NCBI RefSeq assembly: GCF_954871325.1
Contig: NC_088775.1
Span: forward strand, 82,437,561 to 82,501,560
Direction: 5' to 3'
From: Gordionus sp. m RMFG-2023
Taxonomy: Eukaryota; Nematomorpha; Gordioida; Chordodea; Parachordodidae
Length of the DNA stretch: 64,000 bases
Below, in pieces: positions 37,001 to 48,900 of this stretch (the first letter of the stretch is position 1; every line of letters begins with the position of its first letter). The notes under the pieces were generated by a model. It was not told where the DNA came from, ran no database searches, and worked only from the letters and a program-made list of their open reading frames with translations. The translations under genes and the position numbers were made by a program.

Positions 37001-40000
37001 ACATTTCCAAACCTCGATCAAATTGTACACATAAAAATTCCTCGCCGCTGACTCTAAAAGTCTTCGAAGGAACCAAAAAATGTAATAACGTTTTGAGCGC
37101 CAATCAAAGGCTCGATTTTGAATATTTTCAATTTTACATGGATAATCCCTTTGACCCGGACATTCGCTTCTACGAAAAATTACTGGTACACACTTGATTT
37201 TTTTTTTAAAAATGGTTAATCGTTTTACCTAATAGGATTGATTGCCTGCAAGCAGGGTTGGGTATGTTTTTTTAAAAATAATACAAATATTAGGCATATA
37301 CATTTTTTTATAGTATTACCAATACTAACAGAGCTATGTTTGGATCTCATATTTAAAAAAAAATAACTAGGAAATTACAAGGAAAATTAAGTTATAAATA
37401 TGTAAAATTATATTATACAATAACATTAAAGTAATATTAAGATTTTCTATCTATAATGAGAACACCTATAATATTGAAATGATGTTTCTAACATGTAGAG
37501 AATTAGGATTCGAATTTATTATTAGAATATTTATAAATTTATGAGTTGAGACTGATGATAAATTGAAAATTTATTATGTCCTCATCTCCTAACTACAAAC
37601 TAGAAGAATAAAATAAATAAGGGTATATATATATAACAGTTTTTATATATTATAACCCATCCATCTTATCTAATATAATTACATGGCATCTTAAGAATTT
37701 GTAGACTATTCCAGAGACTCCCTAACCCTAACCCTCTATACTCGGTGGAACTTTAATTGATATCTTCTAGTTCTAGACCATCTTCTTTAAAAAAATTTCC
37801 TTTTGAATTTCGATTTCAGGTATAAATGCGGCCTTCATTTTAATGAAAATAGGATGTTACAGAAAAAATCATTTAACATCTATAATAAAAAAAATTAATA
37901 AAATTTATTATGCATTTATTTTATTATTATTTTTTAAAAATATTTAAAATTCTAATACTTTCTCGATTATTCATATATTTACGATACTGTCCCAACCCTG
38001 CCCACAACTTTTTTTTATATTACTATAATTATTTCTTTACCGCAATTCCTTTGTTTATATATGTTAGCTGCAATGTGTTATTTTGAATCATTTTTTGAGC
38101 GCTTTTTTAAAAAATTTTTTTTAAAAAAATCTGATTTTTCAGGAAATGTGTTCTAGCATGTTTAGAATACCCTATCATGAATTGTAGATTATTTTGCCGA
38201 TAACCTTTGATTCATTTTATACTTTATTTAAAATAATATATGGAAAAAGTTAATATTAATTATATTAAGTATAAAAGTTCATAACAAAATTGTCGGAAAT
38301 TCATAGGATAGTTATTCCAAACATGATGAGATACATTTCCTGTAAAATCAGTCTTTAAAATTTAAAAAAAACACCCTCAAAAAATGATTTATAGTTGTAA
38401 AAATAACACATTCGCTAACATATATTTAGTAAGATCCATGACAAATCAACAAAAAAACACGATTTTTAACTCGACCCACTCAGATTTTTTTTATTTTTAC
38501 AAGAATCTGTATGTTTTATAACTAAGAAAAAAATAATAATTTTAGCCTTCAACTCCAAATAGCGGCGGAGATATGGGGTTCTAAATTTCGAAGAAATGGG
38601 GCATTTTGGGTAAAATGCTCTCCCTTTAATTTTAAATATCTTTGTATATAATTGAGCTAGACACGTCATTTAAGTTTCTTTATATATCCTTAGTAGACCT
38701 TTAAAGTTATATAATGTTAAATATTGTTAGAAATATTATTATATTAAAAACTGGAAATGATTATAAAATCAAATAGGTATTTTTTTATGAATACTTATAG
38801 AATTAATAAATAAATATGCAAAATTAGGTAATACTGTATTTTATAAATTAGTCTATTGAAAATATTCTTAATAAATATTTGATATTAGTCAAATTGTAAA
38901 TCAAAAGTTATCAAATTATTTGAAGAGGGAAAAGGGGCTATGAGTATTTGATTTAAAATTTTTCTCGTAAAAATATTTACAAAATACAAATCAAGATTTG
39001 ATTATAATTTTATTTAAGACAAAATATAATTTTATAAAATTTATATATTATAAATTAAATAATTTTCACAATATGAATATAACTTATATTTTATTTTCCA
39101 TAAAAGATATAAGCACATGAAATTTTTTTGTTCTGGGAATACGTTTAGTCTTTTTTAACCTTGCTTCAAGATATTTTTTCATATTCATGGTCGTTTACTA
39201 GCTTGTAATTAATTTCTGTGATATTTTTTTATACAAAAATTAAATAAATCTAAAGTATTTAATATCTGGTTCTCATAAGGATGCTGAAGCTAGCTCTTGT
39301 AACCTTTTGGTAACTCCTCCTAAACTCTCGCAAACAATTTTGCCATGGGCTGTTGTGAAAAAATGTCATTCTGCTTTGATTCCGAAATCGAGTTCATGAT
39401 GGCAAAGATTATGAATTTTTTTTATTTTTATATTGCGCTACTGCGCCTAGGAAATTTTTTTTTTTGATATATTGTGAAATTTTGATTTGAGAAAATTAAT
39501 CATTTTAGTTTGGAATAAATAAATGGACATGCGTTGTCTTTTAGACATGATGACATCATCACAGATAATATGTTTGTTTCTTATTATTTTTACTATAATA
39601 CATTATAAAGGGATGGATAGTACTATGGTTTGGAATCTTTGAACGTGATCCTGCACCACAAAAGCATAATTTTCCAAAAATCACATATAATTAAATATAT
39701 AAACTTGATTAATGTATTGTGAAATTCTGACTGTTGCAAAGATATAAATGAATATGGGATTAACGTATTTAGTTTTTTGAAAAATAAATCCATAAAATTG
39801 GATGTCGATTTGCAAAATGTTTCAAGAGTCGTTCGATCAATAGATAACCATTGTTTGAAGTTGTATAATCAATTGCACTATTTATTATCTAATAATATCT
39901 TAAACATTTATCTTAGATTGAGGAATTACATTGTCTAAAGTAACAATCAGGAATTACAGGATTAAGAGAGATTGTGCAATACAATCTTGATAATCCGTAA

Positions 40001-41020
40001 TAGGGAATATATCATTATGATTAAATAAATCTTCCTCTTCAACATCAATTAATTTTGATGAATAGTGGATATGCACACGGCATGGGTTTTTGGTCCTCAA
40101 CTAAGACACAATATTTTGGTTTATTGTCACTTCTCTCCCTTAACCTTTATTGATATAAAATGTTTTTTACCAGGTATTTTACGACTGTTTTCATCGGAAT
40201 TATAAAGTTTTCAATAGTCCTTGAAAAGCACACTTGAGTAAGTACATTTCTTAGACCTTTATAACGTATATGTTTATCCTAATTGTTCGAATTTTAGGTA
40301 TGAATTATATATATTACATAAATTTACCATAGTCCCCTGCCCTTATTTAATCTAATCGAATATTTATTGCGAATTTTACATGACTAATGATTAAAAGGCC
40401 ACATCTCCTAAACCTGAACTCGGCCCAACTTGAAATTGTGCACATTTATATTTTGATCCTCTAGCTATTCATAAATAAATTATCGAAAATAAATACCGAT
40501 TTGATTTTATGACTTCCGGTTTTTGGAGATTTAAAATTTTTTAACAAAATGATTTATCATTATATGCTTTAAAAATCTACCCTTAGCATTTATAAAGAAA
40601 TTTAAATGACGCTTCTAGCTCGATTATATCAAAAGATATTTATATTACCCCATATCTCAGCCGTTGTTTGGAGTTAAAATTTGTAGGGGTCAGGTTGAAA
40701 CTCATGTTAATTTATGGAATTCACAATATATATACACATATTGTATTTATTATATATATATTTTTTTCCTTTAAAAAAAACAGGCTAACCTTCAAAGATC
40801 TCAATATTTTGTGAACGAATTACTCGAATCCAAAAAATACCTTATTCATTCCCTAATTACGAGCCACGAAACCTTAGTCAGAGACGGTGTTTCAAATTTA
40901 TACCATTTCACGAATAATTTTAATAACCTTAACGGTATCACAAAAAATATTTCGTCCCCTACCACTAACCTTCCATCTCCTAATCATTTCTCTTCGCTGA
41001 TCAAAAAATGGAAAAGATAA
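31024..41020 (+). CDS. SAP130: Large Asn-rich nuclear protein, SAP130-like (Sin3/HDAC complex subunit)
   Basis: Exons joined with agreeing phases: 31024-31625, 31669-31869, 31914-32989, 33382-33766, 33862-33933, 34934-35700, 36149-36427, 36753-36853, 36907-37185, 40784-41020. Together they give 3999 bases and a 1332-residue protein ending in TAA; human SAP130, from memory, is about 1050. The first half is low-complexity (N, S, Q, H, P). Then come a basic stretch (ESIDSFNLKRAKAG, KKKKRGELIYHEGKPPPP) and a helical C-terminal part: SWKILYLVSQLDKI, NHLNFLRTYKEDLY, RFYEKLLANLQRSQYFVNEL. This C-terminal part resembles the SAP130 C-terminal domain in spacing and pattern, not strongly in identity. 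SAP130 scaffolds the Sin3 histone deacetylase co-repressor. The first two introns are only 43-44 bp. The junction before 34934 is chosen by phase and is the least certain. Confidence 0.55.
33135..33350. repeat. Diverged copy of the TAGTGTTGTTAAA MITE family
   Basis: The internal part (TCTCGAGATTTTGC, TGCCATCTATATATAAAATC, GGCTTGTGTAATATTTTTTAC) matches the centre of the intact MITE at 9825-10047. Its ends are decayed. It lies in an intron of the SAP130-like gene. Confidence 0.45.
36474..36658. mobile_element. Aged copy of the TAGTGTTGTTAAA MITE family
   Basis: The centre (CCAAACCTTTTTCTATCTAT, GACTTGCATAATATTTG) and the right end GCCGTTTAACTAGCACTA fit the family. The flanks AAAGCCTC and AAAGTATC look like an 8-bp duplication with two changes. 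It sits between two coding exons of the SAP130-like gene. Confidence 0.6.
39290..39860 (-). pseudogene. DDE-like transposase relic (same family as 54467-55247)
   Basis: Minus-strand fragments spell ENYAFVVQD, a HELDFGIKAE block and GGVTKRL. These are conserved blocks of an uncharacterised transposase-like family I remember from cnidarian and aphid genomes. It is broken in several places and lies in the 3.6-kb last intron of the SAP130-like gene. Confidence 0.45.
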
Positions 41021-41733
41021 AGAAAAATTAAATTTGGAAACGTAGTTTTTAAATGTTCCGTCTTTTCCTTTAAACTCACTCATTGGAATGAGTGGGAATT
41101 GTCATGACAGACAGGTTATACATAACATTATTTTAAAAATTAAATAACGTCATCCCATAAAATGAATGGTTATTAATTAGATATTGTTCATGTAAAGGCA
41201 TATAAAGAAATGTAGTTTTTTTAAAGATATTTTTTTTCTCCCTCTTTTATTCTTATTTATATGTCCCATAATTATTTTTTTAGTATTTTAAAAATGAATT
41301 TTTAAAAAACAGAAAGAAAACTCATAATTTATCAGATCTTATTGGAAATACGATGAAAATTATGTAATTTATAAAACATTATAAACCGACTTTATAAAAT
41401 AATTGTAATTTATTTTAAAAAGTGAGACTACATAATATAAAGTACATACACATTTATACATCTTATAATTCATATATAAATATAATCCTATACAATATTT
41501 ATAATATTTATTTATATATCATGGTCATTTTTTTTCTATCCAATAAAATTAAAATATTATATAAATAATTTTTGAAGATATTGGAAATTAATTTTTATCA
41601 CTCCTTATAAAGATATTTAATTTTTTTATTATTATTGAGAGTAAAAGCGTATTGTGCCGCGCTTTTTAAAGTTCTTTCTAGAATTTTTTTATTGGAATAA
41701 TGTCAGTCATAATCACTCATGTACACCATAAAC
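41021..41733. other. 3' flank of the SAP130-like gene
   Basis: AT-rich with no coding signal. It should contain the polyadenylation region of the SAP130-like transcript; no single site stands out. Confidence 0.3.
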
Positions 41734-41899
41734 TAGGATTGTTAAAATGCCTGATTTGGGTCGATTTTTAAAGATGACCCGATTAACTTTGTCCCCAAAA
41801 TGGATAGGTGGCAAAAAGGTTTGAGGTTTACTTAATATTATTTTGACTAAAATCTTAATTTTAAAAAATAGACCCGAATCGTGTTTTTTAATAACCCTA
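41734..41899. mobile_element. 166-bp MITE with perfect 8-bp duplication
   Basis: The ends TAGGATTGTTAAAATGCC and the inverse of TTTTTTAATAACCCTA are flanked by CCATAAAC on both sides (41726-41733 and 41900-41907). Its centre (GGCAAAAAGGTTTGAGG, ACTAAAATCTTAATTTT) places it in the TAGTGTTGTTAAA family. It is in the gap between the converging SAP130-like and TMEM161 genes. Confidence 0.8.
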
Positions 41900-42647
41900 C
41901 CATAAACCTATTTTAAGAATATATTCTCATTCAAACCCATTTCAATACCTTAAATTAAAATTAAATAATACATTTGCTTTAATATAATTTTTAACATTTC
42001 TTAGCTTTGATTACCAATCTGTACGAAATATATTTTGAATACTATTATGATCAATATCTCATAAATAAGTAATAGTATATATAACCATAGGCCCCACCAG
42101 TAATTTGTCTATTCTAAATATTATTTTAAGCTAATAATTTTTGAATTCTAGAAATGGTATTTTTATTTTAAAAAAGTCAATTAAATTTATGGTAGAAAAT
42201 CTATATACGCCTATGAATAGAATCATCTGATGGACTCTGACCCGTTCGATTTTTCGTCCGTTAAACACAGGATAATTATCCAATAATCTGTAAGGTTTAT
42301 TTTACTCTAAAATTAACATTAAATAATATATGGATTTGGTGAATATTACCATAAAAATTTTGAAACGCACTAGTTAAATAAAATATAATTTCGTTGGATT
42401 AAAGAAAAAACTAGACATGGCTTGATCCACTACGAATTTTTATATTTTCAAAATTTCGGGCCAACAATCATTTTAATTTTTAGCGTCTCTTTTTTAAAAA
42501 AGTTTTAGTTAGCATTAACTCATTTTAAAAATACAATAAATAATTTTTTAGATTTTAATGAAAATAATCGTGTCACAAAATAAAATATATCATCAACATA
42601 AAATTTATTTATATTTATACAATAGATATCAAAACAAGAAATACGCA

Positions 42648-42868
42648 TAGTGGTGCAATATTGTTCCATTTAATCTGATTTTTAAAAATGGTTAACTCAA
42701 TATTCTGTAAAGAAAAATATTACGCATGTCTGAAGATTTTGCTCATAGATGGCAAAAAGGTTTGGACATATATTAGAGAAATTACGAGACTTAGGCAATA
42801 TTTTTCTGGTTAAAAGATTTAGTTAGCCGTTTTTTAAAAAATCCAAATGAAGCGATTTTGCACAACTA
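42648..42868. mobile_element. Aged copy of the TAGTGTTGTTAAA MITE family
   Basis: The ends TAGTGGTGCAATAT and GCGATTTTGCACAACTA are imperfect inverses. The centre, TTTGCTCATAGATGGCAAAA, is very close to the family. No duplication survives. It lies about 125 bp beyond the TMEM161 stop codon. Confidence 0.7.
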
Positions 42869-42992
42869 GATTCACAAACCATGTAAAAAAACTAATAAAT
42901 ATTTGGCTATAAACAAAAATATATATTCTTCAAGGTGGTTATAAGTTTATGCTCTGCTTAACTAAGTATACCGCCGACATTTTTTCCATGTC

Positions 42993-45900
42993 TTAATTAT
43001 ATTTGTGATAACAATACCCGAAAATACCAAAAACGCACATTAAAACATCGAACATGAATAGTATTTGAGTAACGGGAGCTTTCAAAATGGAAGGATCGAA
43101 TATTAATAATTTGAAAGGAGGCGATAAAGCGCTTGCGTTTTGGTGTGTCCATCGAGTTATTAAATCAATGAAATGGCTAGAATTCAATTGATCATGAAGA
43201 TTTGTTTGATCGCCAATTAAATTCACGCTCCCATTTTCGTTATCGGTCTTTAAATAAATCGACGCATCTGTTGCTGAATTTTTTTTAGAGCATTCTAAAA
43301 TTAAGTCGATCTCGATACTAAATAACGAATTATTCGTATTCGATTTTTTCAACGAATCCGATGATTCACTATTTGTTTTCGAACGTACGAATATTAAAAT
43401 ATAGTATTGTTATTCGAATATAATTACAGATAGTAAATCATTCATTCCGTTTAAAAGAATCAAATGCGATTGATCTTTGAATAGGCTTACAGCCATCTTT
43501 TGAAGATTTACTGATTTATAAAAACAGTATGTGTAATAATTATATTATATTTTAAATAGTATTTCTCACGTGATAATAAGATATAGGTCAAGGATGAACT
43601 GATTATCACTGGAACGATGTATTGTATGCATACTATACCAAGGTAGAAATTGATACGATTGACCTTAAAAAAATACAAATTAATTTTTTTGACCTTAAAA
43701 TTATACAAATTAATTTTTTTCAAACTTTCTATTAATTCCCCCTCCCCTCCTTAAAACTACCCTGCCTCACAAATCGCATATTACAACTAAAATTCCATTT
43801 TTGTGTCTAATAATTAAATACAATTTTTTTTTTAATATGTTGTAATTTCATTCGCGATGTAAATAGAATTAGAAAGGATTACTAGTTTAAGTTTAAAAAA
43901 AATGAACATTTTTTTTAACTACATATAAAATTTTACGGCATTTTTAACGGATTTGTTAAATGCGAGAGCAGATGTGTTTTCCTTTTTATTTATGGCTTGG
44001 ACTTTTTCATAAGCCATATAGAGGTAGGCTTGAATATGAGGCCTTAACAAAGCAACACGCAGCACACCAAAAATTATATGCGAATAGAGCCAAATAATGT
44101 TTAACTTTACGAATTTCGATGCTAAATCTTGACTGTAAATGAGCATTTAAAGACAAAGGTTAATTATTAATTATGCTTATTTTTGATGAAAATTAACTAA
44201 TAATTAATTTTCTTTTATCTAAATATGAATACCTATATAAATGAAATTTTTTTAGTACTTTAATAACGGTGTTGTATCATCATAACGATTATATGTAAAA
44301 GTTAACAGGAGCGGTTTAAAAAACCAAAATAAAGTTGAAATGCCTGGACCAATAGCATTTAGGAAAAGGAAGAATCTATAAATATTTTAATTATAAATCG
44401 AAATCAAATATAAATATTGTTAAAATATATAATTTATAATATATATCTACAAGCAAAATTCGGTTGTCGAATATCCCTCTCATAAATTTTTTTAGGAACC
44501 CCAAACAGGACTTCTATTAATTGTTATTCAGGAAACGGAAACAGGACCTCTAAGGTTTTTTTCTCAAGAACCTGAAAAAATGCCCCTTCTATAAGTTTTT
44601 TTAGGAACCGGAAACAAGAGTTCTTTTAAATATTTTTTTAGAAAACGGTACCAAAACCCCTTTTAAGAATTCCAGGAATCCAAACTGGTTCCAGCGAATG
44701 TATTGTGTGATTTTCAAGGGTTTATTTTAAGCGTTTCAATTTTTTTCCTCGTTGCCTATAACAGAGTTTAGAACCGGAAACTGAATCCTTGAAATTATAT
44801 CAAATCATAAGAGTACGGTAAACATGATTGTTGATTTTCCTTAATCATCAACGTTATTTGAGTCTTTCACAAGTTAACAATGTATTTCGAATCATTAAAA
44901 TCAACATATCCCTGAATAACAATTTTAGAATGGTTGGCATTCGGTCAAATATTATCGGTCAATTGGCACTCGACTAATATTTGACCGAATGCCAACTGTG
45001 AAAAAATATATTTATAAGAACACTGTAATCTTTCTTTTGATCAATTAGAGAAAAAATAATAACTAACTCATTTGAAAAAAAATATATAATTAAAAAACAG
45101 AATATAAAAGTCATATAAACTTTTGATCCAAGCGATTAGAATAGCCGTAAGCGTCTATGAACATCTGCGCCCATCGTAGGCACGGGAAAAATATCATGCT
45201 TCCCAGTATAGCGGAGCATAAGGAAAGGACAAAGTGATAGAACAATTTAAATCGTATTTCTCTGAGTTTATTAATATAAAAATATAGGATCTCGAGATAT
45301 AAAGTAGTTTTGGCTTCTGAGCTAATTCAAATTAGAGATAGCTAGGTTTTCGGCTAGACCTATAATAATCTTTACCCGACCCGTCCTGTAATATATATTA
45401 TGTACAAGTTGTACGGCCCCGTGCTTCAGACCGGCTATTAGGTTTAATAATTTCTCACTCCGATATATTCAATTAGACAGTTAGCACCCCAATTTATTAC
45501 CAATATTTGAGGTGCGTTTCCCTTGAGACTTTTTGCCTAAGGAACAACAATTTAATGAATGGCGACAAGCGCCAATGAGTTCCAACATGTGGTAATGAGT
45601 GCCAGCAAGTCACAAATAAAAACGTGGATTTATTAACGATTAGTATTCAGCTATTTAAATTAGAGTTTTTGGGGGCATGGCTAATAAATCCGCGGTTTCT
45701 AATTAACATTTGGCGCTTTTTGGCACTCAGGTGCTTGTTAGCATTCATTGGCGCTTGTTGGTGCTCATTGGTTCTTGTTAGCATTTATTGATGCTCATAA
45801 AGCGAAAGGTTTTTAGGCGAATAGCAAAATAATATATGTAATATAATTCTACAGTTGAAGCGATGGATGTTATGAATATTTCATTTTAAAAATATATAAA

Positions 45901-48900
45901 CGTCAAACAACACTTTATTGAAGTTTCCTAAGACTAGAACAATAATAACCCCTGCCTTGAGATGGTAAGATCTAAAGGTGATATGAAGAAATAACGCGAG
46001 TTAATGCTGGATATTAAATGTCTACAAACCGGCAAGTTTGCCGACCCGTGTTGGCCCATACTATTGAGGAGGGGTTTAAAAAAATATTTAAAGCAATAGG
46101 TGAGTAGCAGATGAATTTGAATTATTTGATAAGTGAGTCTTATATATATTAAAAATTAATTTTTTTATTTCATAATATTTACATATTTATCAGTTTATGG
46201 AAAAAACGAAAATAAGAACTAAACAATCAAATAAAAGGCGAGCGGATTACATAGGTATATTTAAAAACAGGAGGGAATGAGCAGAAACAGGCATATATTT
46301 AATAAAACTTATTTTTTATCTATTATAAATATTTGAATATAAAATAATTAAAAAACCAAAAACTAACCATACAAATAATTTTAAAACATTGGGCAGGCCG
46401 ACAGGCTATACAAAATTTTTAAATAAATGGTCAGGTGGGCAACCATTGCAGACCTCCATTTATGGTAAAATATAGTTGCCAAAAAGATATTACTATAAGC
46501 ATTGCTTTGAAAGTCATACACGAGGTATAATCTACTAAATCTTGAATTATCCGTATTTTTTTAAAAAATGGCGTAGCGGATCATATAGGGAACGCCATTT
46601 TTATTTTAAAAGGCTTCATTTTATTGGAATAAGAGTAAACCACTTTTGAACTACAAACAGTTTCGCAGTGAACCTTTCTAATATTCATTAATTTATATTA
46701 GTTATTATATCGCCAGCTGAGTATTGTGTAATGTAATATATCCACTTTTTTGTATAATGCTTTCTTTTTGTACTTCTTTCTTTATTTCTTGCTATATTCT
46801 TATGTGTCTACAATAAAAATGTTACAGTCCTTTATTTGCATTATTACATTGTTAATTTCTATTAAATATACAATAAATAATTATTATTTTTTTAAATGCT
46901 TTTCTAAACAATTTAAAAAAATGGACATAGAACACTAAAGTACTCATCCGACGATATATCAATTTTTAATATATGCACGTGTACTCGGGCTTAGGGTCAG
47001 ACCTGCAGGTCTCTGATTACTAATAGTAAATTATTCAAAAGAATCGAATTGTATTCGTTTTTGAATACTACTACCCTACTACGAAAAATAGTTGGGTATT
47101 TCTTTTGCAGTTTTCGCCACTTTTTAGCTGTTGACAAAAAAGAGGATAAACCCAGTTTTAGCGGCAGAAATATTATCAAGGCCTATTTTTCCAAATTTAT
47201 CTGAACTTTGAAGAAAGCGTAAACAAATGAACTTGTCTCGCTTAGCGGAATTTTTTCAAGCAAGATTGAACCCGATGAGGGTTTATAGTGATGGGAAACT
47301 ATTTATGTTCAAAAAAGGATTATAACTTAAAATTTTTAAGCCATGCCCTTTCTGTGGTTCGATATTGATCCCATCCTTCGTAACTGACGAACTCCTTATT
47401 TATTTTTTCGCCAGACTCGCCGGCCGCTGCGTTAACCGTACTATTCCCCGTATCCGATATTCCAGTTATAAAATAATTATGTTTGAAGTCGATATAGAAA
47501 CTGATGGCCAAACATAAAAGAGCCGAGATTATGCCAGCGATTATTAGCAACGTTTTTTCATGACGTGGATAAGTTATCAGAGGTCGGATTAGAGCAGAGA
47601 GGGCAAATCCAAGAGTGCAAATGTTCCATACAAGAGTTAAATCTAAGAGAGGAGGGTGTATTGAAGATGTTTGTAGAGGGGAGGCTTGAATTATCGGGGT
47701 AAAATGGATAAAGTTTGGTTAATGAACGATAATAATAAATATTCTAATTAGATAAGTAAAAAGGGTTTCTTTAAAAAAATCAAGTTTAAGGATATAGTTA
47801 AAAAATTTTTTTAATTGACTTAGTTTGGGGCTAATAAAAAATGTCTATTTATTAAATAGAAATCATCAAAATTAATAAATATTTAATTGCGTGATGTTGA
47901 GTTGACAAAAAAATAAGAAAACTAAATTTTTTAAATGTCCAACATAGTAGTATAATAATAGGCGTTAGTATAGGGATGTAAATTTCCATAAACTATAATT
48001 AAGAAAAATTTCCCAGGAAATTTGGGGGAAAAAAAGAGGAAGGGGATAAGATTTCATTTAAAGTTTTTTTTTATCAGATATTGATTTTTTCTCTTCATGT
48101 TTTATTGAAAAATAGATCATTAACATTATTTAAAGAAGTATGATATTTTAATTATTTGTTGAATTTTATATACTTTTCGCCTTTGCTAGTAAAATTTGAA
48201 TTGGCAATATTTTATTTGCTAATTTTTGAAGACAAATTAAGTCCTTGAGTTCCATACCCAATGCATTAAGTAGTTAGACTTTTATCAATTGTTAATGCTT
48301 TCTTAAAATTACTTGCATTATCAGTTATAAGGTATTAATTTTTGTGTTTACTATTTCTTCAATTACTTTATAAAATTCATTAGATATATATTCTTGCATA
48401 TGAATGTCACTATGAGACTTGGGATTGATATGATAAAATTCATAATGCACTTATATTTGTCTACCCATCACTAATGAGGGTCAAATTTTTATTTTGATCT
48501 AATCTTCAGTTTCTATATATTAATCCTTATATATTCACTATTTAACAAAATTTTATTGAGTAAATACCTATCCCACATCTCTCTAACATTTAATCCTATT
48601 CCTTATTCTTACCTCATTATTACATGATTATAATATTCTGGCACTAATTAAAAAATTTTCTTCAGATGAACAATACTTGAGTTGAGCTATTATTATATTA
48701 ACAAGAATGAACTTATAGATACAAAAACAAAAACAATTAATATTTATAAACCATGAAGAAAAAATATTTTAGTAAAATATGATAAAAATCGTGATTACTT
48801 GATTAATAAACAGATAATATAAATTGGAGAAACTATAGGGAAAATTTGCCTTGAGTTATATCACTTAGCTTTGGATGGGAAATATGTCTGGAGGCTCCAG

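Noticed and set aside
38466-38669. Minus-strand frame in the last intron of the SAP130-like gene
   Set aside because: It belongs to the same dispersed repeat family as 57540-58018 and has no recognisable protein pattern.
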